NCBI GenBank assembly: GCA_002333425.1
Contig: DDBL01000106.1
Span: forward strand, 8,801-23,865
DNA: 15,065 bases
From: Leptospiraceae bacterium UBA2033
Lineage (GTDB): Bacteria > Spirochaetota > Leptospiria > Leptospirales > Leptospiraceae
Direction: 5' to 3'
Under the pieces are notes generated by a model. That model worked only from the letters and a program-made list of their open reading frames with translations. It was not told the origin of the DNA and did not search any database. How positions within the stretch are numbered: position 1 is the stretch's first letter; each line of letters starts with the position of its first letter. Position numbers and translations under genes: made by a program. Shown one piece after another: positions 8,084 through 14,792 of this stretch.

Positions 8084-8117
8084 TGTAGTTAGCTGGCATT
8101 TTAAAATGATAACTACA
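8084..8117. repeat. Nested palindrome upstream of the second UDG-like gene
   Basis: The outer arms TGTAGTTA (8084-8091) and TAACTACA (8110-8117) are perfect. Inside them is the perfect 12-base palindrome CATTTTAAAATG (8097-8108). The outer left arm overlaps GTTAGCTG (8088-8095), whose exact reverse complement occurs just after the gene at 8856-8863. The structure ends about 15 bases before the AAAGGA ribosome-binding site (8132-8137). It could be an operator, a leader hairpin or part of a recombination site. Confidence 0.5.
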
Positions 8118-8145
8118 AGAAAAAAATAATTAAAGGATATTATTT

Positions 8146-8844
8146 ATGATAACATCAGATGAATTGCATTTAAAGCAAATTGAAATAAACAATGAAATTA
8201 CAGAAAGAGCACAAAAATTAAATAAATTTCATGAGCCACTTTTTGATGGTGTAGTAAATGAAGAATTATTTTTAAATGGCAAACCTAAAATTCTTTGGAT
8301 ATTAAAAGAACCATGGGAGAAATTGGAAAATGGTCAATCTGGAGGTGGTTGGGATCTTGTTAAAAAATTATTACATGAAGGATGGCATTCTAATAAGGGT
8401 AGCTATGCAATTATGGCATATGTTTCTTACTCAATATTAAATGGTTTTAAAAAATATAGTGATATTCCATATGTATCAGAAGACGCAAATGTAGGTAACT
8501 CAATGAAATATATTTCTTATATAAATGTTAAGAAATTTCCTGGATCAACAACGAGTAATATGGATGAAATATCAGAATATTATTTAGAATTTAAAGATAT
8601 TTTGGTAAAACAAATTGATTTAATAAATCCAGATATCGTTATTGGAGGAAACACTTTACAATTGTTCTTTGATGATTTAAAATTAAAAGCTGATAATTTT
8701 AATAAAGAAACATGGTCTGCATGGTGGTATAAAAATAATAACCGTTTATATATTCATTCTTATCATCCTAATCAAAGAACAATAAAAAAAGAAAAATATG
8801 TTGATGATATAGTAAGTGTTGTTCAGAATAATTATTACTTTTAA
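8146..8844 (+). CDS. Uracil-DNA-glycosylase-fold-like protein, subfamily 2 (function unknown)
   Basis: This 232-residue protein has no signal peptide. The core resembles the UDG superfamily: a first strand and loop KPKILWILKEPWE (46-58), a glycine-rich GQSGGGWD segment, INVKKFPGS near 126-134 (the place of the N.vKcrP element), NPDIVIGGNTLQ (161-172) and a C-terminal HSYHPNQR (204-211) in the position of the HPS loop. The first loop carries KEPW instead of the catalytic UDG sequence, so glycosylase activity is doubtful. It shares the fold signature but little sequence with the gene at 7327, so the pair is not a simple tandem duplication. It is more AT-rich than neighbouring genes (many AAA, AAT and TTT codons), which suggests acquisition. 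AAAGGA about nine bases before the ATG supports the start. It is flanked by complementary 8-mers (8088-8095 and 8856-8863). Confidence 0.78.
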   Translation: MITSDELHLKQIEINNEITERAQKLNKFHEPLFDGVVNEELFLNGKPKILWILKEPWEKLENGQSGGGWDLVKKLLHEGWHSNKGSYAIMAYVSYSILNGFKKYSDIPYVSEDANVGNSMKYISYINVKKFPGSTTSNMDEISEYYLEFKDILVKQIDLINPDIVIGGNTLQLFFDDLKLKADNFNKETWSAWWYKNNNRLYIHSYHPNQRTIKKEKYVDDIVSVVQNNYYF

Positions 8845-8855
8845 ATATAAAACGA

Positions 8856-8946
8856 CAGCTAACAAAGAGTATCCACTTCGAAGCCACGAGAAGATGTGGC
8901 TTCTTGCTCCGAGCCGGCTTGGTTGTAGAAGTGAAACTTTGTAGTA
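8856..8946 (+). repeat. Imperfect nested hairpin, attC-like (possible decayed cassette recombination site)
   Basis: The left end reads CAGCTAACAAAG (8856-8867). Matching arms then fold inward: ACAAAG (8862-8867) with CTTTGT (8937-8942), CACTTC (8874-8879) with GAAGTG (8928-8933), and GAAGCCAC (8880-8887) with GTGGCTTC (8896-8903), with unpaired bases between. The size (about 90 bases), the CTAACAA opening, the broken nested symmetry and the position 11 bases after a stop codon all recall integron attC sites. Against this, the right end reads CTTTGTAG where CTTTGTTAG would be expected, so the GTT crossover triplet is missing, and AGCTAAC is not a strict RYYYAAC. The inner stem could simply serve as a terminator or stabiliser for the upstream gene. 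Confidence 0.35.
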
Positions 8947-9172
8947 TATTTGTCAGACTTATGCAAGTCCAGCGCCTTCACTCCAGTCATATTTTGTTTC
9001 TTGTCTTTGTAGACTCGGGGACATTGAAATAAAAACGAAAAAACTACTAATTGCATTTTTCCATTTTATTCTCAACGTCGGATACTATTAACGTTGTTCA
9101 AAAAGTAGAAAAGTATAAGTTTAGACCAGCGTAAAAGCAATGATTTTCAAAAACATAATACCGATTATCCGC
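8947..9172. other. Non-coding remainder of the convergent intergenic region
   Basis: The 392 bases between the convergent genes (8845-9236) contain the nested hairpin at 8856-8946 and repeat copy C at the right edge. The stretch between them holds a short GACTT-atgc-AAGTC stem (8956-8969) and an inverted repeat CAACGT / ACGTTG (9073-9078 and 9091-9096, 12-base loop). A 65-codon minus-strand frame crosses part of it but lacks support. No clear T-tract terminator is visible for either convergent gene. Confidence 0.5.
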
Positions 9173-9212
9173 ATTTCTCTGCGACTCTGTGCCTCAGTGG
9201 CAATGCTTTTTA
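9173..9212 (+). repeat. Dispersed repeat, copy C
   Basis: The core TCTGTGCCTCAGTGGCAAT is followed by a T-rich end. It is in the same orientation as copy B (2876-2916) and inverted relative to copy A. It lies 24 bases beyond the stop of the minus-strand TPR gene. Like copy A after the HD-7TM gene, it therefore sits just downstream of a gene's 3' end. Confidence 0.68.
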
Positions 9213-9236
9213 GACAAACCAAAATTTCTCTCTACT

Positions 9237-12200
9237 CTATTTTTTGTAATACACACTAAAAACTGTTGATTTATTTTTTAGAGAAATATTTTCCGACCAT
9301 AGAAGTTTGCCAGAATTATCACGTATACTAAGAACACCATCACGAGAAAGATAAGTATTATTATCCACTAAAGTTTCCGACTCTTCTAATTGTTTAACTA
9401 CCTTGTCTAAATTTGGAGTAAGGGAATATAATGACTTATTTGTTTTTAACATTAAAATTCCTTGGTTAATGTACAAAGCAAGAATGGAATCTTCGATTTT
9501 TCCACTTCTACTAAAAGTTCCATCTGCTCCAAAACGATATATGAAATTCCCTTTGAGAACATAACATGAATTATCCACAGAGCCAATGACTGAAATACTA
9601 CCACTCTCTGTTCCAAGTAAGGTAAAACTTTCCTTAATTCGATTTAACTTAGAGTCCAATATCTCCCAAACCAATCCATCGGATGTATCATGAAAAAGAA
9701 ATATACTTCCTTTTTTGGTTAATTCCCATTTGCTTGCTTTGGGTAACTCAATATTAGATTGAAATTCACCTTCAAACGAATAAGAAAAAAGAATCTCTTT
9801 TTGTCCCTTAATCGCAGAAAATAAAATAGAGTCACTTACTTCCAAACGATTTGGTAAGAGTGAGTTTAGTTTTGTACTCCAAAGAATTTTTCCAGTTTCC
9901 AAATCTATTTGATCTAACTGAGACTTTGTGAGTCCATAGAGTCGAGTATTTGCCCTTAGCCACAAATATGGACTAGATGTATTTAGAGTCCACAGACTAG
10001 ATTTTGTTTCTGATTTTAAACGTGTTATAGAGTTTCCATAATTTACAATCAAAGTTTGATTAATAAATAAAGGCGGAGTTAAAAGTGTATCGAACAGAGG
10101 ATAACTTTGAATTACCACTCTATTTTCTTTATTTTTTAAAACAGATTCTGATAAACTCTTCGCATAAGTAGAATTTGGAAAATTTTCTACAATCTCTTTT
10201 TTTAAATCAAATAACAACGAATCCGCATCCGATCTCCCCTTCCCTATTTTTTTTAACTCTTCTAAAATTTTTATATATGCGTAAATAGTTACAGGACTTC
10301 TCTCCAAGTTTAGGCTAATCAGAATATACTTCAAAGCTTTCTCTAACTCTCTTTGTTCGTAATACATGTATCCTAAATGATAATACGGATCTGCAAAATC
10401 AGGATACTTTTTTGTGAGGTCTAGAAAAATTGTTTCGGCATCTTTTTGTAAATTGTCATTGTACAAAATCATTCCTAAATTGTACGAAGCTATTTCCAAG
10501 TTTGGCTCAATAGAGAGCGCATAATAGAAATCTTCCTTTGCTCTTTGCCTATTTCCTAATTTATAATACGTAATCCCTCGAGCGATGTAAGCATTTGAAT
10601 AATCTTTTTTCATTACAATAGCTTTTTCAAAATTTCTAAGTGCAAGTTGCCTATCTGTAGGTAGAGAAAGAATCCCAATTTGGTAGTAACTTATATGAGA
10701 CTCTGGATTTTTTTGTAAAATTTCTTTAAACGCCTGCAAAGCTAATTCATCTTGACCAAGCTTAGTATACAAAACCCCAATCGTTTCTTTTATCTCTAAA
10801 TTGGTTTCCTTCTTCCAGGCATCTTGTAAAAAAGATAAACATTTTTCCTTTTGATCTAATGATAAATAGGAATCGAATTTATTTAGTATCTCTGTAGCTT
10901 TTTTCGACTTTTCCTTTTCATTCGATTCAGATAATATTTGACTCGAAGTGGTTTTGTAGTAATCTTTGGAGTTTAGAATTTTTCGATTTCTTAATACAAC
11001 TTCATCTTTAGGGGTTAATTCATATAATTCGTCAAACTCCCTTTTTGATTCCAAGAATAGACTTTCTTCTAATAAAGTTAAAGCGAGGTTTTTTCTGACT
11101 GGCAGGTAATTTCGATTTAACTCTTTTGCTTGGATAAAGGTAAGTAAAGCTAGTTTTGGTTGATTCAACTTTTTATAAGTAAGACCTAGTTGATTGTAAA
11201 ACTCTACATCGTCTGGAAAATATTTAAGTGCTAACAAATAATTGGAAATTACCTTTTCAAAATTCTGTTTTTGCGCATAGAGTTGAGATAAATAAACATA
11301 AATCTCTCTATTTTTTTCATTTAATTCTAAAGACTTTTTCAAACTCTCTTCTGATTTATCAAATTGATTGTTATAAAAATAAGACTTTCCTAAGTATAGT
11401 AATGTATGACTAGAATCAGGTTTTAATACTAAAGCATTTACAAAATTTAAAATTGCCAAAGAGAAATTTTTCTTTTCATAAAACTCGATTCCTTTCTCTT
11501 GAAAAAATAAAAATTTAGACTTAACAATTAAACCATCTATTTCTAATAACTTTGGATCTATTTGTTTTGCTTTAGTATAATACTCAAGCGCCTCAGAGAA
11601 TTTTTTTAGAGAAATACATACATCACCTAAATGTATATAAAGTTGCATTTTATCCTTAAAGTCTTTCTCTTTAATTTGTTTTAAAATAGAATAGGAGTCT
11701 TCGTATCTCTTGAGTGATTTTAGTGTGATTCCAAGTTTTAGGTTGTAATTAGATTCTTTGGGATAATACTCTGTTAGCCTAGAATATACTATACGAGCAT
11801 TTTCTTCATCCCCAAGTATTGTATAAGTAAGTGCAAGGGATGTAAGAATAATCTCAGTTTTAGGATTTAATTCCAATCCCTTAGTAAAAACTTCTTTTGC
11901 TTTGATAGTTTCTTGATTTTTTAAATAACTTAAACCAAGTAAATAATAACCTTCTGTCGACGGAGAAACTAAGTTAGCCTCTTGGAATTTTTGTATTGCC
12001 TCATTGAATTTGTTTTCTCTTAAAAATTCATTCCCCTGACTTAAAAGCAATTTCACTTTCGTAGAATTATCCTCTACGACCGACTCAGAGGCAACTACAG
12101 ATTTTGTTCTAGACTCCTGAGAAGAACAACTCACTAGAAAAAAAACAAAAAAAATCACACTCACCCATATTCTAATTCCCGCATCGGTGTTTATCGGTGT

Positions 12201-12257
12201 CCACACGCTTACGCTCTTCGATAAACTCAGTGCAAGTCGGTGGTAAAATAAAATCAT
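9237..12257 (-). CDS. Large TPR plus PQQ-propeller lipoprotein
   Basis: The 1006-residue reading contains a hydrophobic segment ending in a lipobox LVSC (residues 41-44), so the mature protein should be a lipid-anchored envelope protein starting at Cys44. Residues about 68-660 are a long series of tetratricopeptide repeats with recurring A/G/Y/L spacing (for example LLGLSYLKNQETIKAKEVF). The last 310 or so residues are beta-rich with PQQ/BamB-like blades (DLETGKILW 785-793, DNSGKLLW 980-987), suggesting a propeller. Such proteins are protein-protein scaffolds; the partner is unknown, but the PEGA lipoprotein directly upstream (2-base gap) is the obvious candidate. The first 27 residues are odd: they precede the signal peptide and are encoded by a GC-richer repeat-like segment. 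A start nearer I28-R29 (ATT) or V32 (GTG) is possible. The chosen ATG lies immediately after the upstream stop with only a weak ribosome-binding site. Confidence 0.88.
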   Translation of the reverse strand: MILFYHRLALSLSKSVSVWTPINTDAGIRIWVSVIFFVFFLVSCSSQESRTKSVVASESVVEDNSTKVKLLLSQGNEFLRENKFNEAIQKFQEANLVSPSTEGYYLLGLSYLKNQETIKAKEVFTKGLELNPKTEIILTSLALTYTILGDEENARIVYSRLTEYYPKESNYNLKLGITLKSLKRYEDSYSILKQIKEKDFKDKMQLYIHLGDVCISLKKFSEALEYYTKAKQIDPKLLEIDGLIVKSKFLFFQEKGIEFYEKKNFSLAILNFVNALVLKPDSSHTLLYLGKSYFYNNQFDKSEESLKKSLELNEKNREIYVYLSQLYAQKQNFEKVISNYLLALKYFPDDVEFYNQLGLTYKKLNQPKLALLTFIQAKELNRNYLPVRKNLALTLLEESLFLESKREFDELYELTPKDEVVLRNRKILNSKDYYKTTSSQILSESNEKEKSKKATEILNKFDSYLSLDQKEKCLSFLQDAWKKETNLEIKETIGVLYTKLGQDELALQAFKEILQKNPESHISYYQIGILSLPTDRQLALRNFEKAIVMKKDYSNAYIARGITYYKLGNRQRAKEDFYYALSIEPNLEIASYNLGMILYNDNLQKDAETIFLDLTKKYPDFADPYYHLGYMYYEQRELEKALKYILISLNLERSPVTIYAYIKILEELKKIGKGRSDADSLLFDLKKEIVENFPNSTYAKSLSESVLKNKENRVVIQSYPLFDTLLTPPLFINQTLIVNYGNSITRLKSETKSSLWTLNTSSPYLWLRANTRLYGLTKSQLDQIDLETGKILWSTKLNSLLPNRLEVSDSILFSAIKGQKEILFSYSFEGEFQSNIELPKASKWELTKKGSIFLFHDTSDGLVWEILDSKLNRIKESFTLLGTESGSISVIGSVDNSCYVLKGNFIYRFGADGTFSRSGKIEDSILALYINQGILMLKTNKSLYSLTPNLDKVVKQLEESETLVDNNTYLSRDGVLSIRDNSGKLLWSENISLKNKSTVFSVYYKK
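12181..12240 (-). repeat. GC-rich repeat-like insertion within the 5' end of the TPR lipoprotein gene
   Basis: This stretch is visibly richer in G+C than its surroundings. It contains two direct copies of ATCGGTGT (12183-12190 and 12193-12200) and CTTCGATAAACTCAGTG (12216-12232). The latter resembles, from memory, the CTTCGACAAGCTCAGTG-type dispersed intergenic repeat found in many genomes. It is read in frame as residues 6-26 of the TPR lipoprotein, ahead of the hydrophobic signal segment, where such an N-terminal extension is not normal. This is either an inserted repeat that has been translated, or the true start lies downstream and the segment is leader sequence. Confidence 0.5.
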
Positions 12258-12259
12258 CT

Positions 12260-13885
12260 CTATTTCAAAAGCTGGATATACTTAGGATATTGAATATAGA
12301 GATAACGGAGAGCATTTACTTTAGGAGAAGCATTTCCTCTAAGTAAAATAGAAATTTTCCATGTATCTAAAAAATCAATTGAATCTTCATAAATTTTTGT
12401 GTCTTTTAAATAAATCTGAATTGTATTTTTTTCTTTATTTGTGATAAATCGAAATTTTCTATCTTGTTCACTAACCTGCGAATTATAGGCATAAGCCGCA
12501 ATCGAATTTCCATTGGAAGGAAACTTATATAAAAATACTTTCTCTTTATCAGCTTCTATAGTAAAAATAGAATTTCGAGTCATTAGCGAAAAAGAAACAT
12601 TCCCAGAACCCATCTCAGAAGGAAGAAAAAAAGCTGAGGTAATGTCCAATGAATCTGGTATGATAGGTTGACTTACAATTCCTTTAGGTTTTTCAATCAC
12701 AAGTCCACTTCTATTCTCAAAAGTTAGACTGCCCGAATAATTGACATTAACCCCACCTTGTACTGGTTGCCACAAATCAACTGCAGTTGCAGAAAAAGAA
12801 TCATATAACTCCAAAGGGAAAACAAGTGCGGATGTATTTTTCGTATCAACTTCCACATCAAACTCTCTAATCGGTATATTAATTTGTTTTGATTCATGAA
12901 ACTTAGAAAATTCCATTTTATATTTGCCTGGATTAATTCCATAGAGGTAAAACGGAGTTTCCCCTTTCATTTCTTTATTCCACGTAACCTTCAATCCACG
13001 TGGGAAACTAAATAGTTTAAGGGAACCTACACTGAGGTCATCTTCCCATTCGTGTATTAGGTTTACTTCCTCTCCTGATCTAGTGAGGATTTTTTTATTA
13101 ACCGCAGCAAGTCCTGGCTTTTTATAGGAAATTTGATGTGGTCCGTCTGGAACCATCATGCGCCTAATCGGGAGTTTCCCTATTTCTTTTCCATCCAGAT
13201 AAAATAAAGTATCACTCGAAGAGGATGTGACATTTAGATGGGCAGAAACAGTTGAACGTAAAAGTGCTAGTTGTAGATTTTTGTCAGGTCGTTTTACAAA
13301 TTTGAGAATTGGAACTTTGATTTCTTCTAAAACTTTGTATTTATTATCATTTTTAAATAGTTCTAACTTTGATTTTGTATCTGGTTGTCCAGGAAAAATA
13401 ACCGCCATTTCAAATTCAATTGAACCATATTCTTTCTGGTTCACTGGATCAATAAAAGTTTGTCTTACTCTTAGATTTTCTCCATCAAAACCAAGATCGG
13501 TATTGATAAATGAATCAATATCTTGCTCTAAAAATTCCTTCCTGAGATTTTCTTGGCTTTTCCATGCATCAATTGGAATTTTTACTTCTTTGGAATCTGT
13601 ATTTTGCCAGAACAAACGATTCTCTTGGTGGAAAACAGCGATTAGCTCATTGTTGAAACCTGCTGGAAATAAAATAGGAGCAAATGTGAAAAAGGGTTTT
13701 TTCTTGGCAGATTTTCTGGATTTATAGTCCTTCTCGTCAAATAAAAGAGGAACTTCTGGTGCTAGTGGAGTTTCAAATACAACTTCTGGTCTCTCCATTT
13801 TGGAAGAAACGCCCCTCAAATTCGTGATAGAAGAACATCCGTAAAAAATTAAAAACAACATTAAAAATTTTATAATTACATTCAA
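12260..13885 (-). CDS. PEGA-domain lipoprotein
   Basis: This 541-residue protein has a short basic N-terminus (MNVIIK), a hydrophobic stretch and a lipobox ending FYGC (Cys17), followed by SS, a typical spirochaete lipoprotein signal. A PEGA-like beta domain lies near residues 212-270 (LFYLDGKEIGKLPIRRM, then VPDGPHQISYKKPG). A second, similar unit follows near 288-340 (GLKVTWN...GETPFYLYGINPGKYKMEF). The N- and C-terminal parts are beta-rich and not recognised. PEGA domains occur in envelope and surface proteins, so the protein probably sits on the membrane. The start is TTG (13885-13883): GGGAGG lies six bases upstream, and the nearby ATG is out of frame and meets a stop at once. It follows serB by 41 bases and precedes the TPR lipoprotein by 2 bases. 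The shared operon suggests one envelope complex; this is inferred. Confidence 0.87.
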   Translation of the reverse strand: MNVIIKFLMLFLIFYGCSSITNLRGVSSKMERPEVVFETPLAPEVPLLFDEKDYKSRKSAKKKPFFTFAPILFPAGFNNELIAVFHQENRLFWQNTDSKEVKIPIDAWKSQENLRKEFLEQDIDSFINTDLGFDGENLRVRQTFIDPVNQKEYGSIEFEMAVIFPGQPDTKSKLELFKNDNKYKVLEEIKVPILKFVKRPDKNLQLALLRSTVSAHLNVTSSSSDTLFYLDGKEIGKLPIRRMMVPDGPHQISYKKPGLAAVNKKILTRSGEEVNLIHEWEDDLSVGSLKLFSFPRGLKVTWNKEMKGETPFYLYGINPGKYKMEFSKFHESKQINIPIREFDVEVDTKNTSALVFPLELYDSFSATAVDLWQPVQGGVNVNYSGSLTFENRSGLVIEKPKGIVSQPIIPDSLDITSAFFLPSEMGSGNVSFSLMTRNSIFTIEADKEKVFLYKFPSNGNSIAAYAYNSQVSEQDRKFRFITNKEKNTIQIYLKDTKIYEDSIDFLDTWKISILLRGNASPKVNALRYLYIQYPKYIQLLK

Positions 13886-13896
13886 ATTTCGCCTCC

Positions 13897-13914
13897 CAGA
13901 AGGGAATCCTTCTG
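13897..13914 (-). terminator. Short hairpin in the serB to lipoprotein gap (attenuator or processing stem)
   Basis: CAGAAGG (13897-13903) and CCTTCTG (13908-13914) form a perfect 7-base stem with a 4-base loop. On the minus strand the stem abuts the GGGAGG ribosome-binding site of the PEGA lipoprotein, sharing one G. No T-run follows, so full termination is unlikely. It could modulate ribosome access or mRNA decay between serB and the lipoprotein genes. Confidence 0.4.
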
Positions 13915-13926
13915 ATGAAAAATATT

Positions 13927-14787
13927 TTAGTCACGTAAGTCAAATAAAAATAATAAAGATAACATGGAATGGTAGTCTACCCAATTTAGTATTTCTTTTT
14001 TTAAGCCGGACTTAGCGTGAAAACCGATTCCAATTCCAGCTTCGTTTAACATGAGGGAATCATTTGATCCATCACCAACTGCAACAGTTTGCGCTACAGG
14101 AATTTTATTTGTTTCTCTGTGTTCGATAAGTAAATCTCTCTTTCGATTTTTATTTACAATATTACCCAAAACCTTTCCAGTAGTAAATCCATTGGTCATT
14201 TCTAAAGTATTTGCAAAATATAAATCAATCGCAAACTTCTTAGCAAATTTTTCTATCACAGGAACAAATCCGCCACTGAAAATAGCGATGATCCCATTTT
14301 CTTTCTGAATTAAAGGCAAAACTTGCTCAACACCATCGTTAGGCGTAAGACCCTCAAAAATTTCTTGGAAAACAATTTCGCTAAGTCCGTCCAAATAACT
14401 ACATCGTTTACGAAGAGCTGAATCAAAATCCAAATTCCCTTCCATCGCGTCTCGTGTGACTTGCGACACTAATTCAAATACACCTTTTTTTCTGGCAAGT
14501 TCATCTATTACTTCTTCTTTGATTAGAGTTGAGTCCATATCAAAAGTAAATAAGGATTTGTTGCCTCTTTCTAATAGTTTGTCTACATAGATTACATCTG
14601 TTTTAAGAATTTCCAACTCTTCTCTCAGTTTTACTAAATTTTCTCTAGAGACAAGAGAGGCATCATAATAATGTCCAAACAAATTGTGAATGGACGTAGA
14701 ATATCTATACTGGGCTTCAGGAAAATAAGTGGATAATTCCTTTTTGAATGCTAAAGGATTCCCGGAGGACGAAATAAAAATTAACAT
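13927..14787 (-). CDS. serB: Phosphoserine phosphatase (SerB, HAD superfamily)
   Basis: This complete 286-residue protein has the HAD nucleophile motif FDMDSTLI (D83 nucleophile, D85 acid/base), a cap region including EVIDELARKKGV and VTRDAMEGNLDF, motif II FSGGF (170-174), a lysine-containing RKRD segment near 215-218 and motif IV GDGSNDSLML (238-247). These are the hallmarks of SerB, which hydrolyses L-phosphoserine to serine in the last step of serine synthesis in the cytoplasm. The first 75 or so residues form a divergent N-terminal region, as in longer SerB proteins; an ACT-like fold there is possible but not clear. The ATG at 14787 follows the SGNH gene stop by 5 bases with no strong Shine-Dalgarno, suggesting coupling to that gene. 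It shares an apparent operon with envelope lipoproteins, an unusual setting for serB. Confidence 0.94.
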   Translation of the reverse strand: MLIFISSSGNPLAFKKELSTYFPEAQYRYSTSIHNLFGHYYDASLVSRENLVKLREELEILKTDVIYVDKLLERGNKSLFTFDMDSTLIKEEVIDELARKKGVFELVSQVTRDAMEGNLDFDSALRKRCSYLDGLSEIVFQEIFEGLTPNDGVEQVLPLIQKENGIIAIFSGGFVPVIEKFAKKFAIDLYFANTLEMTNGFTTGKVLGNIVNKNRKRDLLIEHRETNKIPVAQTVAVGDGSNDSLMLNEAGIGIGFHAKSGLKKEILNWVDYHSMLSLLFLFDLRD

Positions 14788-14792
14788 AGAAA

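Noticed and set aside
8859..9056. Minus-strand frame of 65 codons
   Set aside because: It overlaps the nested hairpin, has no convincing ribosome-binding site or domain, and its composition follows the palindromic arms.
13227..13727. 166-codon plus-strand frame opposite the PEGA lipoprotein
   Set aside because: It is antisense to a well-supported gene with a lipoprotein signal and domain; the protein shows no recognisable motifs.
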